A program made the position numbers and the translations under genes. Under the pieces are notes generated by a model. That model searched no databases. It had not been told where the DNA came from and saw only the letters and a list, made by a program, of their open reading frames with translations. A stretch of 64,000 bases of DNA from Hymenolepis diminuta (taxonomy: Eukaryota; Platyhelminthes; Cestoda; Cyclophyllidea; Hymenolepididae), in assembly GCA_900708905.1 (NCBI GenBank), contig CAADRB010000031.1, forward strand, positions 2,011,576-2,075,575, written 5' to 3'. Each line of letters begins with the position of its first letter. Position 1 is the stretch's first letter. This document shows positions 12,231-25,389 of this stretch, in pieces.

Positions 12231-12539
12231 CTGTAATTCAGTGAAAAATTAGGCAAATCCAATGCAAATAATAAGTCCAAAGCAAGCTTTACTAAAAATT
12301 CTGGATGATAATGGAAAAATATTGCTTTAAAAATATATATGTACAAAAATGCAAAGTTAGTGAGTCAATTATTAACAAAAATATTAAGGGCAGGTCAAGT
12401 CTATTTTTGAATTTATTCACAAATATTTTTTATTATGTTTTATATATCTGTATCCTTTTGTTAATAAGGATAGTAGACAATGTACTAGTCGAACAGGAGA
12501 ATGAATGATTTCAGCAAGGGGTAAGTAGTTTTGGGAAAG
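12231..12539. other. AT-rich spacer, nothing recognised
   Basis: AT-rich DNA. A 67-codon Ile/Asn/Lys-rich frame at 12305-12508 has no recognisable motif and is taken as chance. Confidence 0.6.
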
Positions 12540-14340
12540 GGTAGCGGATTTGTTCATGGGCATCGGGATAGTTAAGTCCTCTCATCTTAGCCCGAAGAAC
12601 AACTGATGCTGCTGCATTTACAAATGATCCTTTTAAGAGGCTCAAACTGAATTGGATATTAGACACTAAATTCTACGGCGATCACCGTGCCCGAAAAACA
12701 GTGATTATGTTAATAGTACAAGAGCATAGCTTTCCTTTTAGAAATCATTTGCACACAGTTGGCGGCTTAGCATTTTACTATTTTTGCTCGGATTCCCTTA
12801 TGATGAGGATTTAGAGTATTAGAGTCTGAAATTACCGTCATCGGCTGTTTTAGCCATGACGGCCCGGTCAAGCCAAGGACTTACTTGGGGTCTTGATAAG
12901 TTTAACCTAGCCACGACTCTATTAAGCTTTTTTTCATTCTTCATGGAATTTGATGACTTAAAAGAAGCTTTGGGTTAAGAAAATTTGGAAGGCTCTCCAA
13001 AATAGCCGAAAAGGGATATTTTCTTTGATAAAGCCTGACTGATGGAATTCTCAGATGAATCCACTGAGCTAGCTCTCTACATATCATGATTCTACGAGAG
13101 CGTGATCAGCCTTCTAGCAGGCCGAACTAGAGGATTGGCTCTAATATTAGTTCCACAATTACTTTTACTACTAATTGCGGGCATTTTAAAAAGAGTCCGA
13201 GCCTTAAAAATTGCTCTTTGGCTCAAGAGATGTTGCAGGTTACACCTTCAATGACTGTCCCATCTGCATAAATTTACGACCCTTGATATGCGAAGAAATT
13301 CACTCTTTGAATCTTGTTTTTTCTAACCGGTATTCATTCTATTTTGTATCACCTCCAGTATACATCCATACACTTTTATCAGTAGCCATTTGCATATCAT
13401 ACTCAGCTAGAAATCGCATGAGTTTATTTAAGAATTTGCCCAGAGATCCAAGCCTCTACCATGTCTGAGATGGTCTAAGTCAGAGCAGAAGGTAAGGTTG
13501 AGGAGTAAAGGTCATTTTTTTCAACCATATCCGACTCTATGTTGCATCAAAGGGGTATTTGACCAGCCTCAAAGTCTGCCCATCGGTTTTTAAAGTAAGT
13601 TTTAATACTATGGACAATATTTTAGAAGCATATTAAATTAATCGAACTCTGCATTACTGCTCATACAAAAATGCTGCCATACTTTTTCTTCAGATCTACG
13701 AAAATCAAACCGACGGGGCTCTTTTTATTAGTAGCATTTTAGATATGTGTTCATAAGTCTGATATTGCCTGATTACAGTTGATATTCCTTTGCAGAGGCA
13801 AGTATTGTGAGCAGTCAAGCTTCTTCTCTAGGGATGAGCTTAATCTACTATCAGCTACTAATATGTAAAACTCACCGACTATGTCTGAGAGAAATATTTT
13901 CCGGTAATTATTTGTACCATTCATTTTGTCTTTCCTTTTACGCAGCGGGACTAATTCTATGTCTCTCAATTTACGCTGGATTGGTTCAAGACCTTATGCT
14001 GGCGAATGTCATATTTTCTTTCTTCCCACAGTTGAACTCAGATCTTATCCTCTTAGGATCTGGAGTCTTAGCACTAGAGAATTTGGCTTTAGCTACTGAT
14101 GACTCTCCCATATTCAGATCAGGCTCACTACACAAGACTGTTAGATAAGGTCATGGACGATACCAATGTCAATATTCGGTATTCTTCTTATTAAGGTATA
14201 GGTTCCAAATGTTTAAGTTATGTTGCTGGCATAAGCTTAAAGGTCTTATTTCACTCTGGAATTCGTAAAGTTGCCTACGAGAGAGGAAAGGATCGAATGA
14301 GAACGGGCCAAAGCCTGCAGCAGAAGTCTTTCACAACAAA
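12540..14340 (-). pseudogene. LINE (non-LTR retrotransposon) reverse transcriptase relic
   Basis: On the minus strand around 13969 to 13660 the reading is 'RDIELVPLRKRKDKMNGTNN' and then 'YRK', followed after two in-frame stops by 'GLIFVDLKKKYGSIF'. These correspond to the start of the non-LTR reverse transcriptase domain ('vPi.KKGDk.dc.NYRgIsll') and to its first catalytic block ('FvDlkkAyDs'). Downstream on the same strand, 'TFCSDLDHL' sits where the FADD box is expected, and a frame reading 'FLNKLMRFLAEYDMQMATDK' (about 13430-13370) fits the thumb region that follows it. Frameshifts and stops are frequent, and the FADD box is degraded. The less AT-rich composition from 12.54 to 14.34 kb suggests the relic spans the whole block, but only about 13.2-14.0 kb is identified by motif. 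No 3' tail or target duplication was found. The clade is not assigned. Confidence 0.6.
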
Positions 14341-17214
14341 GATTTTGGATATTACATGTCTTTTGTGTTAGCCACCAAGACGTATTTCTACGAGTCAAGA
14401 TTTTAAGATAAAATGTTTATTGAAAGTAAATATATTTCATGAAAATTGTAAGCATTCATTGTCTATTTATAAATCTATTTTTGTGTTCAAATAATGTGGT
14501 CATTTTTAAATCAATTATTGCCTTTTATTACTTAATTCATATTTTAAGTAAAATACGGTTAATTTTACTTTGTTGATATTTTTGAAAATAATTTTGTCGT
14601 AGTTAAATTTGTTAGAAAAAAATTAAATGTTCATCAGAGAATTGCAAATATTTTATAAATTATGAATTAATTTACCGGTGCAAAATTTCGTAAAATTGAA
14701 AAAAGGTGAATGAATTTCTGCTGTTTAGATTTATCGAGTTTGAGCTATTTTTCATAATATTTGTAAAACTCGATCCACGTGGAGGACTTTTAATATTTTA
14801 TCATGCGAAATAGGACAAACGACTAAATTGTGAACTTATGGGAAGAGTATTCTAGAAAAACTTTCCTTTGGTTTTATTTTATTCTGTATCTATATAAATA
14901 CAGAGTAATTGGCATTAAATATATACTCAATCAATAATTATTATTGTAAAAACACAAAGTAAAGCATAGCTTAAGCAAATCCTTTATGGGTCTTTTATGA
15001 TGCCAACCGACTTTAACTGAGAGTTTATACCGGAGATAATTTAATGGTCAAGTCCACATTTTCTCTTCATTCACGTCATTCTAAAGACGGTGGTGCTTGA
15101 TCATTTTATGATAGCATTAAAATTAATATTTCAAAATTTTGCTGAAAATTTATATTTCCTAACACACTTCCAAATGGAAAGCATATAATTAAACTGGATT
15201 TTATGCAATATTCAAAAAATACTTTTAACTTATAGATACGGAAATATATAAGCAAAAAATGGGCGTCATGAAACATCTCAGAAATAATAAAATCATAAAC
15301 AATGAGTAAAAAAGGCGACTTATAAAAGTACTATAAACTTAGAATCTTGTAATTTGGTCTTAAATTTGGATTTTACTGAAAATTAAAATATTATGATAAA
15401 ATTAACAAATGAATTAAATTCTCAAACAAAGTTGCTAAAGTTCATTTAAAATATATAATATATTATTGTGCCTTATTTCATTTTATTTTAAGTCTGTATT
15501 TTATCTTTAACCTTATCCCGTTTCAAAAGGAAATTATTTTATGTCATTATTTCATTCTGGAACAGAAAAATTATAATTTTATTCGCTATTAACAGAACAT
15601 GAATGATATATTTTTCCTTAAAGATTCTGAGTGGTTAAATTTGAAGGTCTACCTAATAGTAAAACATATGTATTAATATTTTAGTGCATGATCATGAATG
15701 AAACCAATTTATTTTATTAAAATACAATCAAAAAATTTTGTAAAATAAAAGTTTTGGTAAATAATTTCCATAATAAATAATACTAAATACTCAAATGACA
15801 TATAATGTCGTAAAGGAAAGTCCCTTAATCCCTTTAAATCAGTCAAAAGTGTGTTTTGCATTTAACCGGACACACCCGTTGATACGTCTGTTCTGTCTTA
15901 ACTGCCAATCAATAAATTTTATTTGCTCTTTATTAAACAACCATGAAAAGTCTGTTGACTCCACTCAGGATATCGCAACTTGTCCTCATCATGCAGCCCG
16001 ATTTCACACTTAATCCCCAATCCTCTGAATTTGTATTTCTAGTACTCCTTTTTCCCGCAATCTTAACTGTTGTTAAGGCTGCTCTTTGCTCTTTACACAA
16101 TTTTTATTCTTTTGTTTGGAAAAAGTTGTTTTTCCTTTTGGTGTTACGTGAATGTTTAGAAAAAGTTACTTCATTGGCCATGAGAAGTATCATATCAGCA
16201 AAGTAGATCAAAAATCCATTTAATGTCATAAAAATTCATTAAATCGATGTTAGAGTAATCAGTAAAATTACCAAAAAAATATTCTGAACGAAATCTAATT
16301 GTTCCAACCTTTAAACTGCCTCTCTAATAATTAAAACTGTATTTATTAAATTTTATCAAAGTCTACCATATTATTAAATTTCATTTAAAATAAATTTTTC
16401 CATACTGATTAGAAATATATTGCAAAATTTATCCAGGGAAAAGAAATTGATCTTAGAGCCAAATGGATTTTAACGCCCATCCTCTGACTGGCATTAACTT
16501 TGGACCACTTCGTCCTCTGAATGTTAACGTTAATCTTATGACCTCCTGTATAAACGTTCACCCACTTCACCACCGAGTGGCTTATATTTGTATCAAAGCG
16601 GAACAAGAATATTACACTAAATACATTTTTGGCTTTGATTATGCGTTGAGTCTAATAAATTGGTCTGAATATATATATAGATTAATTTAAAATATAATAC
16701 AAAAACCAATTTTAATAGTCAAAATATATATTTCAAGGCAGTGGTTTTTCATAAAAATTAAGATAAAGTGTGTTCTTGAAATTTTTTACTTTAATTGATA
16801 TTTTTCCTAAACCACGAGCAGTTTTGGTCTGTTATCAATTGATCACTAATATTTACAGGAAAAATTTAAATTTTTCCTCAAGGAAATGCCAAATATCCCT
16901 CATTTTTGGGTGTCTTAGAATATCTGAAAACACGGAGAACAGTGAAGCAATTTAAACTGAATTAACAAAAGAGATTGTGCTGAAATGGAATAGAGGAAAC
17001 AGGGTACCGTAAGATACTTACAAAATAAGATTATCGAATTGGGGTTGTGTGCTTACTGTTGGATGTAGTCCACTGATCTGTAATGTAATGTTCAAAAGTA
17101 AAGTTTTTTGAATTTTTCACCTAATTTAATTTATAAATATCAATAACAGTAGACGTATTTATCAGTATTAAAATTTGACTTGAATAGACCTTGTCTGTCT
17201 TGCTATTTAAGGAT
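14341..17214. other. AT-rich non-coding DNA
   Basis: Mostly AT-rich. A stretch at 15800-16160 is somewhat less AT-rich and holds two overlapping frames of 72 and 87 codons (15795-16013 and 15943-16206), with no recognisable domain. A 10-bp palindrome containing an E-box core (TCCACGTGGA) lies at 14774-14783. No gene is supported. Confidence 0.6.
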
Positions 17215-17560
17215 CATGTAAATTGCTTAAGGTTATGCAAGACGTTGCTGTTTTTTAGTTTAAATAAGGAAAAGACTGAAATGGTAAGACCGGTCATCAT
17301 AATTAAACAGCCGGTCAAAAAGTACTAGAGATCGTTGATAAGGCTTTGGTCAGTATCCAGGGGGAAGACTTACGAAATTTGAATTATAGGATGCGAATTA
17401 GTGAACTGCCCACTGAGTGAATATTCTACAACCCAAATTGAAAACCAAATAAAATAACGCTTTTGAAGCTATCTTTTCGAGCTACTATGTTATTTCCGAT
17501 TTCAGTTGCTTTCCTGTAATGAAAACTGTAAACATTTTGCTTTGCTCTAAGTTATAATAG
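17215..17560 (+). repeat. Dispersed repeat family A, copy 4
   Basis: One of the better copies. It reads in order 'GGATCATGTAAATTGCTTAA', 'TGGTAAGACCGGTCATCATA', 'GGTCAAAAAGTACTAGAGAT', 'CAGTATCCAGGGGGAAGACT', 'GAACTGCCCACTGAGTGAAT' and 'GATTTCAGTTGCTTTCCTGT'. Each block is recognisable in the copies at 29.5 and 38.7 kb. No protein frame is present. Confidence 0.65.
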
Positions 17561-19902
17561 GATTACAGTACAGTCTGGGTGATGGGTCATTGCACATTTA
17601 AATAGCCGAAAAATATCATAATAGTGTGAACTTTCATGATTTAGGTAAAATGAAGCTTGACATTCATTAAGTCTACATCTCAGATTTCGTATGATTAACA
17701 TTTCTACCCAAGTTGTTTGTTTAAATTAAGGCACGCCGTGTTTAACTCAGAAAAAAATGTAAATATATACAAATGGGAAACATTATGGAATTAAATACTG
17801 TATGAAACAAGTATTTGCTATAGGTTATGATTTTTAATTAATGAAGGCTTTTGATATAAATTTTATAAATTAAATCTTTGGAATTTTCAAAATGTGATGC
17901 GCATCTCCTTCAAAACCAACGTGAGCTATTTATTTTTAGTTGAAAAATGGATGACACATTATTGGATATTATTGAAAAATAATAAAATCAAGTTTGCAGT
18001 TGAAATATTTTATGAATAATCATGTGTACTTAATATTTACATTAAACATTAGAGCTCACCGAAAGTAAACTCTGGCAAGCCCTGCTATGATAACATCATT
18101 ATAGCTCCTATCATCCTGTTAATATCTTTTAAATGGAAACTGCAAATCCAAACTGGAAAACAGTATAATGCTATATGACCTTGAAGATTAGAGTAGCGCC
18201 ATGCCTCAGTAGGTTAAACTTAGTAAATTCGAGTTTACGGTTTTTTAAACTCCAGATGAATTCAAGTAAAGTTATGAAGAGCAAAAGTACAAATGAAAAC
18301 AAACCCCGATTTTACAAGCCGCTATTAAATGTGATTTTTGTCACATCTCCTCCAGGCCCTGCTTGATGGTGAGTAACAAGCTCAGAAAATATTAACGTTT
18401 CAGTGAAAAAAAGCAGAGGTCACAAATTTAGCCTCTGGTTTTATGACGGAAATATGCAAGTTCTGCACGGTAATTTTCATCGAAAGCTTGTTAAAATCGT
18501 TTTATTGGGGCAAAAGTTTATCTATTGCCCACTTTATTAAATAATGGGTCTTAAAACATTCAATAATGAAATTAAATTTATGAACACGAAAGATTTGTTA
18601 TGTACCAGGTGATGATTGTTAAAGGCCGACCAAAGTGCTTAAGACGAATAGAGGTATGAGTCACTGGATGAATCATGTGCATAGGCCAAGCAGCCCATGA
18701 CAATCTCACAGGATGCAAGTGTGCCTTTCATGGCATATTCGTTATTTTATTCTTATTTAACAAGTAAAGTTTTGGAAAACTTGAAATTATTCGAATTTTA
18801 CGGCTAAAGTACAGTATAAAAATGGTAAATATCCAGTAATTTTGAAGTCATGCATTTCACTTTTAACTCTTGTCGTCTTTTGCGTCTATTAGCTAATCAA
18901 TGATATCGGTGATTATGTTAGACAATAAATAATTAAAATGCTTTATATTGAAAAACAAAACGCTTTTAATGTCTTTCTAGACGAAAATTACTATAAAATA
19001 GTAAATAATTCAATAATTAGCAATTTATAGTTGTGTTCATAATATTTTAAGCTATTCACTTTTAATTATAAATTACATGTAAAAATAGCAATTTATTTAT
19101 TTAATTCTCATTTGCCCTTTGTTTAATACGACGGAAAACTGATTTCAGTTTTTCCAAATCTTACAATAGTAAAATGCTGCTATGTGAGATGACGGCAATA
19201 GTTTCACGGATCCTTCTGATGAGCTCAAATTATTAGACTTTGAAAAGAACTTGACACATTCAATTTTCTCAAAATTTTTGTTTTTTTCTCGTGGCCAAAA
19301 GCAAGAAAGTACAAATATCAATTGTCTGTGAGCATCTAGAAAATCAAAAAATAAAACAGTCCAGGTGAGTAATGATAGAAACGTAGATTGAGGCAAAATG
19401 GGGAATGCTCCACTTTATTAGATTCTTGGACTTATTGATTACATCAAAATATAACTTTCTCAGGTTTGAACTTTAAAGTTTCAACTTTCAGAAATTTAAA
19501 ATTTTATATGTTATTTTATAACACGATTCATTGAGCCAATTTTTCAATTTAATACAAGCGTCGAACCTAGAAGTTTATCTATAATTGGAAAATCATTTTC
19601 TTTGTCTGATGATAACATAAAATAGAATAAGGAAATGGAAGCGGAACCACCACAAAATTCTTCTTATTTGGCAAATTATGTGTGAATTATGCCTTCTGCT
19701 GTCGGAAAAAATCAAAGTGGATTGTGAGTTAATAGGTTTAAAAGATACAAGTTAAAACCAATTCTCGTTAATGAAACTGTCGACCAAGCCTCTTCAGAGT
19801 TTAGTTTAAAGCGACTGAAATGCTCATAAATATCCTCAATTTTGATGGTCTTTAAAACCTAAATATTCCAATGCCACAAATAGGTATATCAAAATTTTCT
19901 AT
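17561..19902. other. AT-rich non-coding DNA
   Basis: No gene recognised. Frames at 18175-18366 (63 codons) and 19396-19145 on the minus strand (83 codons) lack motifs. Slightly less AT-rich DNA at 18600-18730 did not match any repeat seen in the window. Confidence 0.6.
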
Positions 19903-19904
19903 CA

Positions 19905-19930
19905 TCAGGTTGTAACAGAAGTTCTGTCCA
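19905..19930 (+). repeat. mariner copy 1 left terminal inverted repeat
   Basis: Reads TCAGGTTGTAACAGAAGTTC and continues to 19930. Its inverted partner at 21152-21177 differs at three positions by eye. Confidence 0.9.
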
Positions 19931-20067
19931 ATTTTTGAGCTGTGTTTAGGACACGATTACTTCAATTTAGCTTGCTGTATGCTCGTCTCTAGTAATTAAT
20001 AAATGTTATTTCCTCTTTCAGATTGTGTGCTAATTATCGTTATTAACAACTATTTCTACATTTCAAA

Positions 20068-21103
20068 TAAAAAGCACATCAGGCATATTTTACTTTTTGA
20101 ATTTTATAAAGGAAATACTTCAAGCTCAGCAACAAAAACACTCAAAGACACTTATGAAAATAAAATGGAAATTTTGTGAATGAAAAGACCTGCAGAGGAT
20201 GGTTTTCTGCAGGTGGTTTCAAAAAGGATGACTTCAGCCAGAAAGACGAACCGAGAGTAGGATGCTCAAGAATACTCAATTCTGAGCAATTGCAAGTTGC
20301 TATTGATGAAAATCCAACTTGCACAACTAGAGAACTGAGCGAAACCTTTCACATAACCCATATAACCATATGTAGGGAAATGAAAAGATTTGGCTGGAAA
20401 TGTCACAGGTTGGGAAATGGGTCCCACATGATTTGTTGGAAATCAACAGTGTGTGACCTGTTGTGTTTCACTGCCTTCTCGTGAACTTCGGGCACTTTTT
20501 TAGACTAAATCATAACTGACAGCGACGAGAGGTGGTGGATCCTTTACAACAATGCTAAGCTCAAAAGACTGGCTAAATCGTAGTTCAAAGCCAATTCCAA
20601 AACCGCGACAATTCGGGAGGGCGCCCGAAAAAATTCTTCTATGTGTATGGTGGGATTTGAAGGGAATTGTTTATTATGAACTAGTAGGTGACAATCAAAC
20701 AATAACATCTGCAGTTTGCTGTCAGCAGCTAACTCGTTTAAAAGCAGTTGGCGACAGGAAAAACCGTCTACTTCAATCAATCAAAAAGAAGCGATTCTGC
20801 ACCATGAAAATGCTAGATCTTAAACTACAAGGGCAACCAAAATTCTCGTTGAGGAATTTGGCTGGGAAGTCACGCATCACCAACCATATTCTACCGATCT
20901 TGCACCAACCGATTTTCATCTTTTTAGGAGCTTACGGAATCATCAAATGGGACAAAGGCATACCTCAAGAGAAGAGGTGGAAATGAAGCTAGTTTCTTTT
21001 TTGGAATCCAAACTGGCTAAATTCTATGAAGAAGGAATAAGAAAGCTTATGGCAAGATGAAAAAAATGCAATTAATAAAAATGGTGGCTATGTTGAAAGC
21101 TAA
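20068..21103 (+). pseudogene. mariner transposase pseudogene, copy 1
   Basis: About 345 codons across several frames, the usual mariner transposase length. The N-terminal DNA-binding part reads 'KKHIRHILLFEFYKGNTSSA'. After a stop and frame changes come 'PRVGCSRILNSEQLQVAIDE' and 'TTRELSETFHITHITICREM' (second helix-turn-helix). The first catalytic Asp lies in 'SDERWWILYNN' (20524-20526), soon followed by an in-frame TAG. 'GIVYYELVGDNQTITS' follows in another frame. The second catalytic position (20806-20808, normally HHDNARPH) reads HHENARS followed by a stop, so Asp has become Glu. The third Asp, in 'STDLAPTDFHLFRSL' (20911-20913), is intact. The gap between positions two and three is 34 residues, which defines DD34D mariner. 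Stops near the C-terminus add further damage. No activity is possible. Confidence 0.88.
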
Positions 21104-21151
21104 ATAAGTGTATTTTTGGCAAGATTTTCACTTCAATTCAAATAATAAATA

Positions 21152-21177
21152 TGTACAGAAATTCTGTTAAAACCTGA
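21152..21177 (-). repeat. mariner copy 1 right terminal inverted repeat
   Basis: Inverted partner of 19905-19930, ending just before TA at 21178-21179. Confidence 0.9.
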
Positions 21178-21179
21178 TA

Positions 21180-24100
21180 AAGATCGAAATATTTATTACG
21201 GTTTATAGTAAATATTCAACTTAATACAACATATTTATAAATCTCCATATTCAATTAGCATCTTTCCATTAAATACTTCAATGCATAGCGTATTTTCCAA
21301 ATTGGTTACATCAAGTCTTTCAGGTTTAATCTTTCTGATCTAATGCTAGTTTTGGGAGGCGGAAAAAAATTTCCTGAGAAAAAGCCGCCTTTTCAATATA
21401 TCACAATAGACACTATTGGTTGTAAAATAAATTATATTTCTTTACTCCCTTTTGCTTAAGAAACCTAAATTAAAATGATTTGGCTTTTATTGGACTTAAA
21501 ATTTTATCTGATATGTGATTTTTTTAACAGACACAGGGAATAAATATGAAAAAATTACTTATTTTCACTGGCCTCAAATTACACATTTTAATTGACATGC
21601 ATGCAGAATGACCTAAATGATCCATGCATCGGTGATAATTTATTGTACCTTTAAGAATCAGCTTTACTTAAAAGCTGATAAAAATTGTTACCTATATTCA
21701 ACACAAAGCTATCAAGTCTGTGCAAATGGTCGTGGGATACAGAGATACTAACATGAGGATTTCCGAGGTCAAAAAATGATGACCAAAATAAATTATGTCT
21801 TTTAATCCAACTGGAAATCTAGTAAGTTAGAAAGGTACAAACATTACATGAATTTATTGTACAAAATCCTTTTGTCAAAAATTCCGCTATGCTATATCTT
21901 GAATTATATGGAAATCTAACCTGTAGATTTATTTTAGTGAAATTTGATCTTATGTGCATAAGATGTAATAATTTTTCATTTTTCATTGATAATTTAATAT
22001 TCAGAGTTTTAATGCTGTTTTGATTTCAAGGTGATATAAAATTCAAAAATAGTTATTAGGTTTCACATTCCGTGAAGTCTAGTCATTGTTTTTGGTCTTA
22101 AAAGTCAATGCATGCATCATTTACCTGTTTACTACAGTAAAATCCACAAATGAATCAATGTTGCATAATCGAAAGTTCCATCAGGTCAATTAAACAACCA
22201 ATAAGATCAAACTTCTAGATATTTGATATTGCAAAGTTATGAGAAAGTGAGCCACTTAGTGCTATGAGAAATTAAAGAAAGTAAGAGAATTAGTATTCTA
22301 ACTTCAATACGCCGTCCTATTAAAAGTCTCTGAATATCCTCTAATTGGGCTACTCGTTATATAGCATGTTTAAATATTAAGTCATGATTAAAATTTGTAA
22401 AAATTTTTACATAGTCTTGGGTTGTATTTAATGCAAAAAATACATATTCTGATTCTTTATAGTACAAATAAGTGCTGATTTGGTTTAAAGCATTCCGTTG
22501 AATGTACTATTAAATAAAAGCGCGTGTACTTGGTTTATGTAAGTGACATAAATTACAAAGTGATGAATAACAAATACCCTTTCCTCTTAAAACCAAATGT
22601 TATTTGTCGTTGAATCAAATTTCAACAACATAGCAGACAATTCCTGTCATTTGGATTTAAAAATTGCAAACTGAGTGTTATTACATTAAAAAAAGCAATA
22701 CAAAAATAATCACGACCATCAGTGTATTTATGAAAAAGTTTTTTTATTTTACCACTCTAACTTAAGGGTACAAAGCTTTAAAGTCATATGTTTTGCAAAA
22801 GACAGAAAAGTTCAAATTGTGAGTTAAATCTTTTCAGCAATTTAAATCACTGCCTAGATAGTAAACCTTTTTGTTGCATCCAAGGGTTTAGTAAGTTTTA
22901 AACTGAATTTGCATTATCTTTAAAATCTCTTGAAGAAAGAGAACAATCTTAATTAATATCGGGATTCATGATAAAACCCCAATATAGGACGGTTTTTTAC
23001 ATGTATATTTTACAATTTAAAGTTAAAATTGCAGTTAAAATCGTTAATATTTTGCGTGCTATTTAGAGCGCACAGTTCTCTGTTTCTGCGTGAAATATTT
23101 CAATATTTCGTTTGCAGACTGAAAATGGAAATCAACGTTGTTAGGTGATTTAGCTACGATAGATCCACAGATGCAGTTTTGTTTTTCTCATGATATTTAA
23201 TGCTATCCAGTGCCTCAAAAAAACAGCCAGCATTATCTAACAATACCGACCTATCAGTTGTTATTAGTTACATTTGATTGAAGAAAAATTGAAGTAGCAG
23301 TGTTTCGCAGTATTTTATTTTCAATGGAATGCATATATTCATTTATCATTAAAAATTAACAATGTTTCAGAACATAGAGAACAATATAAATTAATGGACA
23401 AGATCAAGTAAGAGCAGAAAGTGAGGACAGAGCAACAAAAATGATTTTCGCTCATCAAGTATAGTTCAACTCATATTAGATGTTTTAATATCCAAACTGT
23501 AGGATCTGTTCCTGTTTTACCTTATTTACCGTCTAATGATATTATACGGTTAATTAGTCGAGCATTTTTCTACTACTGGTCAAGTTGGTAGGAAGATAAT
23601 AAGATCAAACATAATTTAGGCATGACAAGGCCAACTGGAATTTACTCAGATTCACTTCTAGATATCTCCACTTTCAAGTTTTATCAGTATCATTAAGTTA
23701 ATTTCAAGCCTTTTTCAGATGATTTTGGACTAAGTCTGAAATCTTCATTTAATATTTAATCATAACAGTATTTGACGCAGTAAATATAAAGCCCTTGTAT
23801 ATATGAATGTATGAATGATTTATGATTTGATGAAATTTTATGAGCAAATTTAAATCAGTTGGCATTCATCAGATAAGCATTTTGTGACTTCCGGTAAGCG
23901 AACTGTGTGCACGCTACTAACTTTATTTTTGTCTCTAATCTACGGAAAAAATGACTAAAAGATGCATCGTTTAAAATAAAATGGCAAATTTAAAAAAATA
24001 GTGAGAGTTGTAATTTTCTTGGATTTGTAAATAATAGATAAACAATAGAATTGCTCTAACTTTATAGGTGCTAATGTTAGCCTGGTTTATGCCTTTTATT

Positions 24101-25389
24101 TACTTTTGTATTTACCTAAGCTATTCATTAAAAATGTTTAAAGAGTTTAATCTAAGGCTAAATCGAAGGGCTTGTGGGTTTTAGATGGGTCTAATTATGC
24201 TCCTTTGTCACCTGATTGGAATTAACCATAATTAATCATTATATAATAATACGCATCAGATTTATTAAGTTAGAATTAATGCCAGAGAAAAACAAAGACA
24301 ATTTCTTCTTATTAAAATTATCAAATCGCTTTTACAACGGACACATTAGGTAACTCCTAATTTAAAATAGTAATTATGATTAAAAAATGATAAATATAAA
24401 CGATAAACCTTTCATTTAGTATAAATATCCTCATATTTTGAAAAAATAGAATTAAAATGCTTTAATTCTATAAGATTAATATTTGCCGAAAATTCACATT
24501 CAAGCTGAAAGTATGTCTCCTTGAGAATAAAGGTGTGCAAATAATAAGTGCAATTTAAAAAATAGAATATTTATTCGAAATTGTTTTGCATCAAGTTAGT
24601 GCACATTTATTGTTAAAAGGTGATCTGAAATAAAGAGATGCCGAGATATTCATGCACTGATTATGTATAGCTTAAAATAAAAAAAAACGGTGCTTGTTAA
24701 TCATTATAAGTAGTTGGCGATTGGTCCTGATGTTATTTACAGTGCAGCAAAATATTTTCAGGAAAATCCATCCATGTTAAAGCGCCTTAGCAGTAACAAA
24801 CAGCAAAACAGTACCTTTAAAGTTGAATCTGGAGAGACCTTAGAAGAAGCATCCAGTGAAATAAGAGTATTATAAATCTTCATTTACTTAAATCCTGAAT
24901 GGATTAATTTTTTGTTTTCTCGTAAAGGCCGCTGTTCACTGTACAGCGTTTTGATTTTTGAAAATGAAATTGCTTGTAGTGGGTGAGTTTATATTCACTA
25001 TGATCAGATCAAACTGACTAGTTGAATTGATTAAGTAGATGATCATGCTACCCCGATTGATTTTTTCTTTCTCCCAGGCCGATAAAAATACTGACAGATG
25101 AAATGACGCGTTTTGTGTACCATTTAAGAGTAAACATGAGCATTTCAAATAAGTGACTTTTTTGTCTTAAAGGCTTCCTTAAGGGCCCAGGCAAAATTGC
25201 AAAAAGATAGCGATACTAAATTCAAGTTCACCTTGAATAAACATAGCTTACGAAGTCCTGCTAACTCAAGGCTTTTACCCCACATCCCTGCTATTTTAAA
25301 AGTTTTAGCTTCTGAATATTATTAAGGACCATTTGCATCTCATCGACTGGAAGTTAAAAGTAAATTGAAATCGGTAAAAACCAACTCTT
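21180..25389. other. AT-rich non-coding DNA
   Basis: Over 4 kb without a recognised gene or element. A 70-codon minus-strand frame at 25148-24936 has no motif. Some less AT-rich patches (23480-23750) do not match family A or the SINE by eye. Confidence 0.6.

Larger units (their letters stand above)
19905..21177 (+). mobile_element. mariner (DD34D) element, copy 1, dead
   Basis: A 1273-bp element with 26-bp terminal inverted repeats (19905-19930 and 21152-21177). It is followed by TA at 21178-21179 and preceded by CA at 19903-19904, probably a mutated TA duplication. Size and structure match the usual ~1.3 kb mariner. The transposase on the plus strand is broken. From 19954 to 20685 it is identical by eye to the second copy at 60.0 kb. 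After 20686 the two differ at roughly a tenth of positions, and a few differences lie before 19954. The flanks of the two copies are unrelated, so these are separate insertions rather than a segmental duplication. Confidence 0.92.

Noticed and set aside
13807..14148. A 113-codon hydrophobic plus-strand frame that could be taken for a membrane protein or a mitochondrial insertion
   Set aside because: The opposite strand reads as a reverse transcriptase with recognisable motifs, so this frame is its antisense shadow. The residues also do not fit any mitochondrial subunit I know.
15795..16206. Overlapping frames of 72 and 87 codons in a slightly less AT-rich patch
   Set aside because: No motif, inconsistent frame and no repeat match. 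The evidence is too weak to call a gene.
16409..16690. Overlapping 65-codon minus and 75-codon plus frames with a locally higher GC stretch
   Set aside because: Sense and antisense frames over the same DNA, with no recognisable domain. Chance cannot be excluded.
20142..20324. Minus-strand frames inside the mariner at 20142-20324 and 20544-20780, repeated at 60253-60435 and 60655-60891
   Set aside because: They are duplicated only because the two mariner copies are near identical. They are antisense to the transposase and have no domain of their own.
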